Program-made: the position numbers and the translations under genes
Source of the DNA: Naumovozyma dairenensis CBS 421
Taxonomy: Eukaryota; Ascomycota; Saccharomycetes; Saccharomycetales; Saccharomycetaceae
DNA length: 64,000 nucleotides
Assembly: GCF_000227115.2 (NCBI RefSeq)
Contig: NC_016479.1
Location: forward strand, 124,001-188,000
Direction: 5' to 3'
Notes under the pieces: generated by a model
What the model was told of the DNA's origin: nothing
Databases searched by the model: none
What the model saw: the letters and a program-made list of their open reading frames with translations, nothing else
Part shown: positions 10,629-20,772 of the stretch, piece by piece
Numbering within the stretch: position 1 is the first letter of the stretch
Layout: each line of letters starts with the position of its first letter

Positions 10629-10886
10629 ACAAAAATAGCATGTATCTAAATAGCATTTCTTTAAAATTAATATTAAAAAGTATAAATGACATTAAAAACT
10701 GATATTAACTATATAAAAGTCGAGTAAGAAACTTGTGCAGTTATTGGAAAAGGTCTCCGTTTCTGATTCGTCAACAAGCCTTAGAAGAAAGTTTGCTCGA
10801 ACCTGATTCGTTTTTATATATGTCGGTGTATGAATATAAAAGTCTCGTAAACGTAAATAGCTTCCGAGTTTTGGATATATTTACGA

Positions 10887-11894
10887 TTAGAAAGATGATT
10901 GGACATCCTCGAAGGTTGGCATACTTTCAGCAGCGCCACGTTTTTGAATTGATAAGGAACTAGCAACAGTAGAAAACTTCATTGCCTTTTCCAAATCTTG
11001 TCCTTGATATAACTGGGTTACTAAAGACCCTAAAAATGTATCACCCGCTCCAGTGGTATCGACAATTGAATCAACTTTACAAGAAGGAACAAATCCAACA
11101 GTTGGATGATCTTTAGAGCAAAATAATGCACCTTTAGAACCTAAAGTTGTCACGACAATAGCCGATTTAGATTGGCTTACTAGAGTCTTTTGAAGAACAG
11201 AGCATATTTTTTCATATCCTTCTACGAAATCCTTCTCAATTGCAGATTTATAATTTTTAATTTCTTCGTTGTTATATATAGTTTCTAAAATTTGCACTGC
11301 TTCTACTTCGTTGACAATCAAAACATCAACTAAATGCCAATCTTCTGCAGATATCGGTTCAAATGGCGATGGATTAAAGACTATCTCATACGTGGGCCTA
11401 TTTTTATTCAACCAGTGAATTATTGAAGTAGGGTTAGGAATTTCTTGTTGGAATATAACCATTTGTTTCCTATCACTTGAATCTGTTGGGAAGATGTTTT
11501 CTAACTTCCCTGATTCATAAGTAGATTTGCCATTAGCACCCTGTGTAATAATAATACGGTTCTGACCACTACCATCTTTTTGTTCTACGAGAATGGTAGC
11601 TATACCTGTCATGACATTCGGTAAGATACCCACGTTAGCAACATCGACATTATTCTTCCTTAAAATGTCAAGTAGTTGTTCACCAAATGAATCCTTACCG
11701 ACGTTACCTACCATTTTAACTTTATAGTTAGCTTTAGGATCCTTCATTCTTGCTGTAGCTATAGTTTGATTTAAACCTTTTCCACCAGCATGAGTCTCGA
11801 AATGATTTGCTCGAAAGGTCTCCCCTGAATCTGGGACTCTATCTGTGTAAGTCACCAGGTCATAATTCAATGAACCTACAATTGTAATACCCAT
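10887..11894 (-). CDS. RBK1: Ribokinase
   Basis: The 335-residue protein is a PfkB-family sugar kinase that phosphorylates ribose to ribose 5-phosphate in the cytosol. It starts with the strand MGITIVGSLNYDLV, has the first PfkB signature around GGKGLNQ (residues 38-44), and the C-terminal signature DTTGAGDTFLGS with the catalytic aspartate of GAGD. Length matches the S. cerevisiae enzyme (333 residues). It is divergently transcribed from RRP43, as in S. cerevisiae, with about 400 bp between the starts. The short spacer to the convergent PHO87 gene holds nothing recognisable. Confidence 0.93.
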   Translation of the reverse strand: MGITIVGSLNYDLVTYTDRVPDSGETFRANHFETHAGGKGLNQTIATARMKDPKANYKVKMVGNVGKDSFGEQLLDILRKNNVDVANVGILPNVMTGIATILVEQKDGSGQNRIIITQGANGKSTYESGKLENIFPTDSSDRKQMVIFQQEIPNPTSIIHWLNKNRPTYEIVFNPSPFEPISAEDWHLVDVLIVNEVEAVQILETIYNNEEIKNYKSAIEKDFVEGYEKICSVLQKTLVSQSKSAIVVTTLGSKGALFCSKDHPTVGFVPSCKVDSIVDTTGAGDTFLGSLVTQLYQGQDLEKAMKFSTVASSLSIQKRGAAESMPTFEDVQSSF

Positions 11895-12299
11895 TTTTTC
11901 TCAAGTATATATATTTATCTTCTCTATGATATAGAAATGTTTAGCTTAGGAAACCGGTTTTTTCCCTTCCAGTAGAGGACAAATAATACTTAAATTTAGT
12001 ATAATTTTTGTCTATATTTTGTATTATTTTCCTTTTAGGAATTTTTCAATTTTTTGACACATTTATTTCAGGTTACCTAATACGGACATAGATTACTGCA
12101 TAAAGAAATGCCTTCCAAATCGGGAAATTTTGATATTTTCTTGAAAATTTTTGAAAAATTAAAGTGAACTCAAATATTGCTTAGAAAAGAAGAGATGACT
12201 TAAGAATTATTGATCAATAAATTAAATGTTGGCTATATAGTATAGTAATACAATTGACACAATAATATAGCTGATAACCACACCAACTATCAAGTAAAA
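11895..12299. promoter_or_regulatory. Divergent RBK1/RRP43 promoter with RRPE-like element
   Basis: This divergent promoter carries TGAAAATTTTT at 12142-12152, about 150 bp before the RRP43 start. It matches the rRNA-processing element (RRPE) common in ribosome-biogenesis gene promoters. I did not find a clear PAC box (GCGATGAG) to go with it. Confidence 0.45.
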
Positions 12300-13496
12300 A
12301 TGACTGACGTTGAAGAAACTGTGGAAATTCAACCAATAAGTTTCCCTCCAGAGGTTTTTGCCCGAATCTCACCAGAGTTATCATTACAAAGGCATCTTGC
12401 GTTGGGGCTCCGTCCATCCTTAAGGAGGTTCGATGAATTTAGAGATATTGAAATTAATGAAGATTCATTGTCTCGTTTCAATGCTAGCCATATGATGAAC
12501 GAAGATTCTCAGAATAATATCTTGGGTTCTAACGTTCTAAAATGTGGGAAGACTTTTGTCATTACTTCAATTACAGGGGGGATAATTGAAGATACGAGTA
12601 CATCCCTAGATGAAGTTGATATTGGAGAAAAGGAATTACTAGATATTGTGGAACAAGAAGATTCGTTAAACAAATACACTTCTGTATACCCAGTTGTGGA
12701 AGTCGAAAGAGGAAGAGTTGGTGCATGTACTGATGAAGAAATGACTGTTTCACAGAAATTGTTCGATTCTTTATTACATTCAAGAATAATACCAAAGGAT
12801 TCTTTGAAAGTACAAACAGGTATAAGAACTACTGACGAAAATGGTGTATCTCAAATTATATATCCGGATGAGGTAAATAATGTTGATGGTAATGATGTAG
12901 ATGATTCATATAAACATGTTATGCCAAGGAAGAAATGGTCATATGTTTTATATGCAAAGATCGTTGTGTATAGTCGTACAGGGCCAGTGTTTGATATGTG
13001 TTGGAATTCTTTAATGTATGCATTACAATCAACAAGGCTTCCTAGAGCATTTATTGATGAGCGTGCTACAGATTTGAAAATGACAGTTAGAATGAAAGGT
13101 AGGAGTACTACTATTAGAGAAGCTTATGATATATTATGTGATCCTAAAAAATCGTTACCATTGACCTTGAATGATTCAAATCTTGCCTATGCATCGAGTT
13201 TCGGTATAATCGATCTTGATCCTGAGGTTGCATTAGAAGAAGCAAGAAAACAAGAAGATAAACAAGAGGATGTTGAGATGGATAAAATAGACTCTATACT
13301 ACTCGCAGATATTGATACAGAAGCGGAAGAATCTAGTATATATTCCACAATATCTCTAATTAACAATCTAAAAGGTGATTTTAAACAATTAAGTATAATA
13401 GGTGCTGGTAGTAGAATAACACCAAATATGATCAGAAATGCCATAACATTATCAAAGTGTAGATCACAGGATTTATCTCAAAAGATAAAGAAGTAA
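12300..13496 (+). CDS. RRP43: Exosome core subunit Rrp43
   Basis: The 398-residue protein is an RNase PH-like subunit of the exosome ring, which processes and degrades RNA in nucleus and cytoplasm. The N-terminal block [20 protein letters not shown] and the following [12 protein letters not shown] match the conserved start of Rrp43 and related PH-ring subunits. The core is interrupted by an acidic linker and the C-terminus ends in a helical tail. Length is close to the S. cerevisiae protein (394). As for other eukaryotic ring subunits, catalytic phosphorolytic residues are not expected. Gene order RBK1-RRP43-ELO2 is as in S. cerevisiae. Confidence 0.92.
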   Translation: MTDVEETVEIQPISFPPEVFARISPELSLQRHLALGLRPSLRRFDEFRDIEINEDSLSRFNASHMMNEDSQNNILGSNVLKCGKTFVITSITGGIIEDTSTSLDEVDIGEKELLDIVEQEDSLNKYTSVYPVVEVERGRVGACTDEEMTVSQKLFDSLLHSRIIPKDSLKVQTGIRTTDENGVSQIIYPDEVNNVDGNDVDDSYKHVMPRKKWSYVLYAKIVVYSRTGPVFDMCWNSLMYALQSTRLPRAFIDERATDLKMTVRMKGRSTTIREAYDILCDPKKSLPLTLNDSNLAYASSFGIIDLDPEVALEEARKQEDKQEDVEMDKIDSILLADIDTEAEESSIYSTISLINNLKGDFKQLSIIGAGSRITPNMIRNAITLSKCRSQDLSQKIKK

Positions 13497-13893
13497 AGCT
13501 TAGGTTTAACAACATATTTAAATTATAGATGTATAACACTTTTTTTACTCTTCCTTAACTATTGTGCCTTTTATATGAAGGTCGATGATATATTGAATTT
13601 GTGGCTCATTAACAATATGGAATAAGAAAGCTGACAGTAGTTATCTACTGATCCAACATTATTTCAGACTATATAAGATACACTAAAAACATAAAATAGA
13701 TGTATTCGATATAACATTACTAGCGGTTAAGTAAATATGGTACAAAAGTAATTGTATATATTGATTGCGATTGTTCATTTAGAAGAGAAAAAGGGACAAA
13801 AAGGAGACATTTTTGTTTGGTATCATCATTATGCACTTAGTTGAAATGTAATGTTACAAATGAAGTTTATCCTATGAAACAGAAAAAAAGTAT
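13497..13893. other. Intergenic between convergent RRP43 and ELO2
   Basis: Convergent 3' flanks of about 400 bp. No reading frame, RNA gene or repeat is recognisable; it should contain two polyadenylation regions. Confidence 0.45.
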
Positions 13894-14934
13894 CTACTTT
13901 CTTCTTCTAGAAGGCTTTGGAGAAGGAGAAGGAGTTTGAGTGTTCTTAAGATCAATGTTAACATATTCGTTAACCTTGGCAGCAACACCACCATGAGCTC
14001 TCTTGACAACTCTACTTGTCTTAGTGCCTTTACGCTTGTAAACGTCAATGTAGAAAGCAATGAATAAAACTAAATAAGATGAAATTAAACCGCAACCAGA
14101 AAATGTGGCTGCTGTGGAGCCGACACAATCACCGCAATGTGGTAAAGTTGGAGCATACAAGTGAGCGAACTTTTGGTAAACACCAAAATAAATGAAACCA
14201 ATATCCAAGATGAATTGAATGATTTGGAATCTAGTAACCCATTCTTTCCACCAGACTCTAATACCTCTAGCAGCTAAAAAGTAATACCAGTACATTAAAA
14301 CGTGAACAGCCAGGTTTAACGTAATTGGAACCCATGACATAGCAGTAGTACCGACCAATTGAGTGTAGCACAACAAAGCTGTCATACCGTGATGGAAAGT
14401 GTGTAAGAATGTCAATCTCTTATGTTTCAAGACCAAAAAGAAAGTATCAATGAATTCTAGAAATTTGAAGATAAAATTGAAATAATAAAGAGTAACCATT
14501 GGCTGAGTCCAAGCTCCAATATCACAAATAGCATAGTACAAACCATGTTCAGCAATAATTGGAACAATTTGTTCCACCATTAAGACCAGTAAAATCAAAG
14601 AGGAAGAAGATAAGAACAAATTATGAAGTTGGAACAACCCATTCAATTGGAATTTAGGAAAGTTCTTCAAAATGGCTCTACCTCCAAAAACGATGATATA
14701 GTATGCAGCGATAGTATATAAGACTGATGGCAAAGTACTTAGTGGTAATTCACCAGCAATAAATTCAAATTCACTTGGGACGAAATGACCACGTGTAGCT
14801 GAAGTGACAAGCTTGTCAAATGTTGTCCACAAATCACAATTGAAAAACACATGTTCTTGGCTAGGTAAGTATTCGTGTAAAACTGGGTACTTCTCAAACA
14901 ATGGAGAAGCGTATTGTACTATTAGACTGTTCAT
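13894..14934 (-). CDS. ELO2: Fatty acid elongase Elo2 (Fen1)
   Basis: This ER multi-pass enzyme is the condensing elongase that makes long-chain fatty acids up to C24 for sphingolipids. I choose the ATG at 14934 (346 residues) because MNSLIVQYASPLFEKYP aligns directly with the N-terminus of S. cerevisiae Elo2, while an upstream in-frame extension to 15066 has no counterpart. Conserved motifs are GGRAILK, the histidine box HTFHHG at about residue 179, and the AARGIRVWWKEW segment. The C-terminal tail ends in a serine/proline stretch and a basic SRRRK, consistent with an ER retention tail. Seven or so membrane segments are visible. Confidence 0.96.
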   Translation of the reverse strand: MNSLIVQYASPLFEKYPVLHEYLPSQEHVFFNCDLWTTFDKLVTSATRGHFVPSEFEFIAGELPLSTLPSVLYTIAAYYIIVFGGRAILKNFPKFQLNGLFQLHNLFLSSSSLILLVLMVEQIVPIIAEHGLYYAICDIGAWTQPMVTLYYFNFIFKFLEFIDTFFLVLKHKRLTFLHTFHHGMTALLCYTQLVGTTAMSWVPITLNLAVHVLMYWYYFLAARGIRVWWKEWVTRFQIIQFILDIGFIYFGVYQKFAHLYAPTLPHCGDCVGSTAATFSGCGLISSYLVLFIAFYIDVYKRKGTKTSRVVKRAHGGVAAKVNEYVNIDLKNTQTPSPSPKPSRRRK

Positions 14935-15424
14935 CTTGAATAAAAACGAAAGAAATGGGCGTATCTTGGAGTTATTATATTTGCGAGCGATATCAAATCT
15001 TGATAGATGCGAAATTGAAGGATATAAAAGAAAGCACTTTAGTTTTATGAGATGACCTTTCAGCAAATATAACTGTCAAGGTTTGTGTACGTTATGCTTT
15101 TTTTCATGTGAAATTTTCCAATTCTCCAATTTTCGTGTCTTGGTTGTTGATTTTTTTCTTTCAAAACTCGACGTTCGGATTCAGGAAAAATTAGGTAGCC
15201 AAACTTACAATAAATACCGTCCCAACAACGAATGCTATCGTAGTTTGTCCAAATGACACATTGTCTTCTCTGAGATTCTAAATTAGGGCTCCCAGAAGTT
15301 TGAGTATAACAAAAGTAGATAATAATAAATGGGAATGCTAGCCATTTTTTAAAATATATAAAATTTAAAAGTATATATGTAGATAGACTGTATAAATATA
15401 ACACAACGAGATTAGGCTTTCTCT
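14935..15424. other. Intergenic: ELO2 promoter / SNT1 3' flank
   Basis: An AT-rich spacer of 490 bp that should hold the ELO2 promoter. A 114-codon minus-strand frame (15060-15404) lies here but has no recognisable domain, so I treat it as chance. Confidence 0.45.
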
Positions 15425-18400
15425 TTATTCTGTATCTTCATTATTTACTGTAGAAGTTTTGTCCATGGAGGCAGCATTATTTGATGAAAATGATGGCATG
15501 TTCTCAGGTGCTGATGCAACAGCAGCTAAAGCAGCAAGCGGGTCAGTGCTAAAATTAAATGTAGGGTGAACATTAGATAGTTTGGGAAGTTCTGTCATTC
15601 TTTGGTTTATAGGAAAATGTTGAGGCAATGATGCTGTTGATGATGATGGCGGACCTGGTAGTGGAGTTTGAACTTGTGGTGCAGTTTGTAATGGAGCCAT
15701 TGTATTGTAAGGGTTAATATTAGGTAAAGCATAATTATATGCCGAACTTGGACGAGTATAACTGACATTTCTAGCTGCGTTCCCGTTGGTTTCAGGGTTT
15801 AATAACGACAAAATAGAGCTAGATTTCGGTCCTGAAGACAAAGCATTGTTCGACGCTTGTAATTCCTGAATAACTACTTGACCAAGGGATGAATTGATTT
15901 TATTTGAAACATTTACATTTCTTTGCATGGAATATGTTGGGCTGGACGCGAGAGCTTCATTACCATACAGTTGCGTACCTGTGTTTAGAATATCGTTAAT
16001 ACTAGAGCCACCAATATGGGTCAAATTCTCTTGATGAATTTGTGGTTGACTACCCACTGGTACCATTACTGTATGACCATCAATAATGTTAATACTTGGT
16101 GGAAAAGTGCCAGGTAGTGAACTGGAATGTTGTAAACTGGAACCAGGATGTTTCAATTGAATAGCTGATAACTTTGGTGGGGGAAGTGTTGACTTGGGTG
16201 TAGTGACTTTAGAAAATGGTTCTTTATATATTTCTGAAGAAAATGGATTAGTTGGTGTTCCAACTTCTTGTTTATCTTGAGATATCGAATCAGGTTGATT
16301 TGTAAAAAATGCTAAGGCAGGCCTTTGTTGCGGTGGGATACTAGTAAACGTATGTGGAATTGTGTTTGCTTGGTCTGGCTGCATAACCATCTGAGCTTGT
16401 TGCATAAAGTTATTTCTTGTAGTATTTCTTTTATTATCTGACTCTTCGACAATAGACTTCCATCCGTATTGGGCGGCATTTCTTTGATAATAATTTCTAA
16501 CCATTGTTGTAGATTTACTACCCAATTTCTGAGAAATAACCGACCATTGTGACCCATATTCTTGTAATAACTCTGGAAACGCATAAGCTTCTTTCACACT
16601 CCAGTAACTGGATTTATGATCACTACTTGTTTTCTGTTTTTTTCTTATTTGGCCTTGATCTGTTTCATTTGTTTGATCTCTATTTGCGGCATCATCTTGG
16701 CCACCGGCCATCGCCGTTGAACCATCATTACTTGTACTCGATTGTTGGTCACTAGTTCTTTTCATACTTGTACCTCCATATTGGATTTCTGCCATGTTTA
16801 TTGGTGGTAATCGTTGACTCATGGTAACAGACGATGATGTATCGAGGACAGGAGGAGCTACGAGATTGGGCACTTCGATGGATGTATCACTTGCTTCATG
16901 GTTTGTCTCTGGTAGAGTTGTCTTATCAATAGTTCCATTTGATATTCTCGGATTTTGGGCATTAATTTCAGAAGCAACTGTAGAAACAGGTGCTTCCTTT
17001 GCAACTAATCCTGTAATTGGTAGTTTTTCATCTAAACTTTCATTTTGAACTTTGACATGAGGCTCCTCATGTTTTGCAACATCGACGTCATCATTAACAA
17101 CTTCTGCTTCCTGAAAAATATTAGGTTCATTTGTTTTAATCGATTGATCACTGATAACTTCATCAATGCTTCTCTCCTTTTTCTTTATACGACGTTTTGA
17201 AGGATTACTGTGCTTTTTTCTTTTGTTTTTCTCTAATAATAATGCTTTGTAATCAATTGTCTTCTTCGTCCTGTAATAATGAAGGACACATTCTTCGGGA
17301 GATCTTAAGCTACCCATATAATGAGAAATTTTGCCAAACTTCTTGGGATACATGACATAGGCATCAGCGAAAAGCTCATGTTCATCCTTAGTAAATGTAT
17401 CTATACCATTTCTGACAATTCTTGTTGCCCATTCATTTTTATCGGTTACAAGATTATTAACGTCCTTAAATTTTTGAGCAATTTTTTTCACAGGATCAAT
17501 AATTAATGGTGGGATTGAAGCCGCCGCTTGATGATGTCTATAATCAGGATCGATTTGTAATAAGACACTCTCAATTTCATCATCATCGACAAAGTCTGCT
17601 CTATTTCTACGACGAGGCACAATACCGGCAGTAACTATATTATTTTGCGAGTTGGTTTGCTCCTTTTCTTGCTTCTCTTTCAATTCTTGTTCTTCCTTCA
17701 ATTTTCTCTTCGATTCTATTTCTTCTTTTCTTAGTTCGTTACTTAAACGTTCCATCTTATTGCAATGAACATCCCAGTCCTTTTCATATCTGAAATATAA
17801 TTTTTTTAAGTTAGTTATTCTTGTGTCTTCGAAATTTTTCAAGTCTAAAAGTTTCTTGTAAAGTTCTTTCCTAATATTAGAGTGATGAAATTGGATATTC
17901 TTCTCAAAAAATGAATGTTCTCTCAACGATGTAATTGGTACTTTTAATAAATATTTTTGTTTCTCAGTGATCTCTAATCTGGCTTTATTCTTCAACTCCC
18001 ATAACTTTGTTTCAACTTCAGATAATGGGAAAATACATTCAGTGATTTCGGATTTAGGGTTTGAATAAGGTACTTTTGAAGTATATTTTTGTAATTTTGA
18101 TAAATCTATCTTCAACAATTCCGGGTCATGAACATGTTCATAATCAAATTCTTGCTTTACATTTTTAACTGCAGTTTCAATTATAGTTGTTTTTTTTCTA
18201 TTGATTTTAGCACCTTCAATCTCTTCTTTAAGGGGTTCATTTTTATCACTGATTTTATCACTAGTAATAAGAGATTTCTTACGTTTTAAATTCGTCTTGC
18301 CATCCTCCGTAGTCATTTTTTGTTCTTTTTTACTTAATGATGTCCACATAGTAAAGTTATCGGTATCCCCACGCTTTTTTATTTTATTATCTGATAAGTT

Positions 18401-19852
18401 GGATGAAGCTGATTTCTTATCTACTGTTACTTTTTGTAAATCAGGTGGGGTTTCTTTAGGAAGTTTCGCTACTGATTTTCTCTGTTCGGTTTCTCTAGTT
18501 GTTCTTGGTACAGAATTAAATAAACTAGAACCTAATGAATGAGGATTTGATGAAGGTTTGTATGATACATGTTGTTCTTGTTGTCGATGCTTTTCCTCTC
18601 TATTTGGCTCTTTATGTGTAATATTATTTTCATTTCGAATGTTAGTTTTATCATCTTTATTACTTGTGATGTCATGGCCGCCATGTACTTCAGTAAAATG
18701 TGCAGTAGAAATGTATGGTTCAATGTTATCCTTCCTATCAGGCGGCACAGTTGTCTTTGATAAATACTTGTTATCAGATACGTGCTTTATTGAAGTAGAA
18801 TTTGGAATCGTGTCGTTTATTACAGAAGATGAAGATGGTGGCGCAATTTGAGCTATCATTGTTGATGGTGTGGAAGGCCTACTGGAATGACTTTTCCAGA
18901 TGGATGGACGTACGTTCGTAGTTGGAATGGAATTGACCATGTTATACCCCGACATATCTATTTTTGACGCTGAACTTGAATGGTGTACCGATGATTTCCA
19001 TTTGTTACTTCGCTGATAATAATTGGATGCTGCATTAGCATTAGCTAATGGATCGCTGGAATGATATACATTGTGAATATTATTTACTGAGGAATTTCTC
19101 TGTGGGTAAGTGTCTATTCTATCGCTTTTAGGTTGATCTTGAATCTGATTTCTCGAGGCAGTAGGTTTTCGAGAGGTTAAGCCTGGTAGAGAAGAAGATG
19201 ATGGTACTGATATTGATCCTTGATTTTGTCTTTGAATCATTTTTGGTGATGAGTTTGATGACGGCGTTACTGCTCTATTTGGAGGACCAACATTCGGAGA
19301 AGATGGTTGATGATGAATCGAGTATCTGCAAGAGGCACTTCCTGAATATCGTGATCTAATTGGTTCCGAAGTATTTACAACTGAACTTGTCTCCTTCGAA
19401 ACGATTGGCATCGAACTTTTTGTCCCATGAGTGCTGGTGATTATTTTGGAATCCATTTCAGGATTGTACCGACTACCGGTATTTCTTGCCGCCGTCGTCA
19501 GCGTTGCTGTTGCTGGCAATGGGGTTGTTGTTACACTTGCCTTCGCGGTTCTATAATGGGATGATGTTGGCCTCATCGAAGAATTTGGGTCATAACGAGA
19601 CGCTTTCTTCCCAGCATCTGCATACGAAGTTATTCCATTTGCAGTAGCTGGCGGCAGAGGGTCGACTCTTTTTGCCTGAGGAATCAGATTAGGATTTAAT
19701 GATTGTTGTATGGAAGTCTGTTCTTGATCCTGTGCATGAAAGAATCCATGACTTTTCTTGGCGAATGGTGGGCCGTGTCTTCGATTAGGATTATTAGAGT
19801 AATAATACCTTTTCTTATCACCAGGCCTATGACCATGTGGTGGATAGCCCAT
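15425..19852 (-). CDS. SNT1: Snt1, SANT-domain scaffold of the Set3 histone deacetylase complex
   Basis: The 1475-residue protein has two SANT/Myb-like domains, about residues 810-870 (FTKDEHELFADAY ... YYRTKK) and 1080-1135 (SYWSVKEAYAF ... NYYQRNAAQYGW), the arrangement of Snt1 and its metazoan relatives SMRT/NCoR. The first 600 residues are Ser/Pro/Asn-rich and disordered. A charged helical segment with likely coiled coil (EEIESKRKLKEEQELKEK) precedes the first SANT domain. Snt1 is the scaffold that joins Hos2 and Set3 in Set3C. It is larger than S. cerevisiae Snt1 (about 1226), mainly in the disordered ends. It lies between ELO2 and BPH1 as in S. cerevisiae. Confidence 0.93.
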   Translation of the reverse strand: MGYPPHGHRPGDKKRYYYSNNPNRRHGPPFAKKSHGFFHAQDQEQTSIQQSLNPNLIPQAKRVDPLPPATANGITSYADAGKKASRYDPNSSMRPTSSHYRTAKASVTTTPLPATATLTTAARNTGSRYNPEMDSKIITSTHGTKSSMPIVSKETSSVVNTSEPIRSRYSGSASCRYSIHHQPSSPNVGPPNRAVTPSSNSSPKMIQRQNQGSISVPSSSSLPGLTSRKPTASRNQIQDQPKSDRIDTYPQRNSSVNNIHNVYHSSDPLANANAASNYYQRSNKWKSSVHHSSSASKIDMSGYNMVNSIPTTNVRPSIWKSHSSRPSTPSTMIAQIAPPSSSSVINDTIPNSTSIKHVSDNKYLSKTTVPPDRKDNIEPYISTAHFTEVHGGHDITSNKDDKTNIRNENNITHKEPNREEKHRQQEQHVSYKPSSNPHSLGSSLFNSVPRTTRETEQRKSVAKLPKETPPDLQKVTVDKKSASSNLSDNKIKKRGDTDNFTMWTSLSKKEQKMTTEDGKTNLKRKKSLITSDKISDKNEPLKEEIEGAKINRKKTTIIETAVKNVKQEFDYEHVHDPELLKIDLSKLQKYTSKVPYSNPKSEITECIFPLSEVETKLWELKNKARLEITEKQKYLLKVPITSLREHSFFEKNIQFHHSNIRKELYKKLLDLKNFEDTRITNLKKLYFRYEKDWDVHCNKMERLSNELRKEEIESKRKLKEEQELKEKQEKEQTNSQNNIVTAGIVPRRRNRADFVDDDEIESVLLQIDPDYRHHQAAASIPPLIIDPVKKIAQKFKDVNNLVTDKNEWATRIVRNGIDTFTKDEHELFADAYVMYPKKFGKISHYMGSLRSPEECVLHYYRTKKTIDYKALLLEKNKRKKHSNPSKRRIKKKERSIDEVISDQSIKTNEPNIFQEAEVVNDDVDVAKHEEPHVKVQNESLDEKLPITGLVAKEAPVSTVASEINAQNPRISNGTIDKTTLPETNHEASDTSIEVPNLVAPPVLDTSSSVTMSQRLPPINMAEIQYGGTSMKRTSDQQSSTSNDGSTAMAGGQDDAANRDQTNETDQGQIRKKQKTSSDHKSSYWSVKEAYAFPELLQEYGSQWSVISQKLGSKSTTMVRNYYQRNAAQYGWKSIVEESDNKRNTTRNNFMQQAQMVMQPDQANTIPHTFTSIPPQQRPALAFFTNQPDSISQDKQEVGTPTNPFSSEIYKEPFSKVTTPKSTLPPPKLSAIQLKHPGSSLQHSSSLPGTFPPSINIIDGHTVMVPVGSQPQIHQENLTHIGGSSINDILNTGTQLYGNEALASSPTYSMQRNVNVSNKINSSLGQVVIQELQASNNALSSGPKSSSILSLLNPETNGNAARNVSYTRPSSAYNYALPNINPYNTMAPLQTAPQVQTPLPGPPSSSTASLPQHFPINQRMTELPKLSNVHPTFNFSTDPLAALAAVASAPENMPSFSSNNAASMDKTSTVNNEDTE

Positions 19853-20772
19853 TTTGATCTAAAGGCTCGCGTAGTTTACTATTGTTGGGCCTTCAATAAT
19901 ATTTCTTTTGTTTATCAATAAGTTTTCCTTGCCTAAGCTTAACTTCGTGTCTATGTGCGATGGCTGACAAGCACAAAACTTTGACAATATGGCAACGACC
20001 AGTTAAGTAATAGTTGTTGGCAATATCGATTATTCCTAGATATATGGCACCGCTTACTCGTTCTTCTCAAATGATATAGTCGTCTTTGAGAAGTACTTTA
20101 CTTTTATATTTTGGAGCTAGATGTGACTCTTCTCTTGTGCACAATCTCGTTGTTGATGTTTTTGCTTGCTTCCCTTTCTTTGATTTTTTCTTAAGTTCTC
20201 AAATCCGGTCTACCCCAAAATCGCGTCACACGAGCTGTTTATACGTACTTAAAATCATACGCAATAAGGCAGAGAGGCCCTTCAATAGAGATCCGACAGA
20301 AGAGCAGAGTATATCAGCTGGCTAACAGTTAGATGTTTAAAAATTGGTCATCTGATCCGTTATGAATTTACAGGTCTCTCTGAGGGAGGTAGTCTGTGTT
20401 GTTCGTCCTCCCATCTGTAAATATGAGAGCGTGCGTAAAGAAGTAAGGATCCCTGTAAATTGTTGTTAAAAATAATAACTGCCATTGAATAAGTGCGACA
20501 TAAACTCTGTATATATGAAGAGGAGTTAATTTATGACAGACTACTTCTAAAAATCATATGTGCTAAATAATGTATGAGTGAGATATTGCTTGAGTATATA
20601 TCATTGAATAAATCAGATTATTTTATTTAGTAAATTCATTGGTTTTGATGATCTCGATGTCGCACCGGCGTCCACTTATCGCTTTCTTTCATAAAATGAG
20701 TAGGAATAGCTATGTACAATAATAGCTGTGTTTTCAGTTCTTATATTAAATTTAATATTTTTTGAACCTGAT
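19853..20772. other. Intergenic: SNT1 promoter and BPH1 3' flank
   Basis: A 920-bp spacer. Short frames on the plus strand (for example 20086-20325) have no recognisable content. I could not identify a snoRNA, LTR or centromere element by eye. It presumably holds the SNT1 promoter. Confidence 0.4.

Noticed and set aside
10733..10963. A 76-codon plus-strand frame overlapping the 3' end of RBK1.
   Set aside because: It is antisense to a conserved gene and has no recognised content.
15060..15404. A 114-codon minus-strand frame between SNT1 and ELO2.
   Set aside because: It has AT-rich, Tyr/Phe/Ile-heavy content with no recognised domain and no known gene at this syntenic place.
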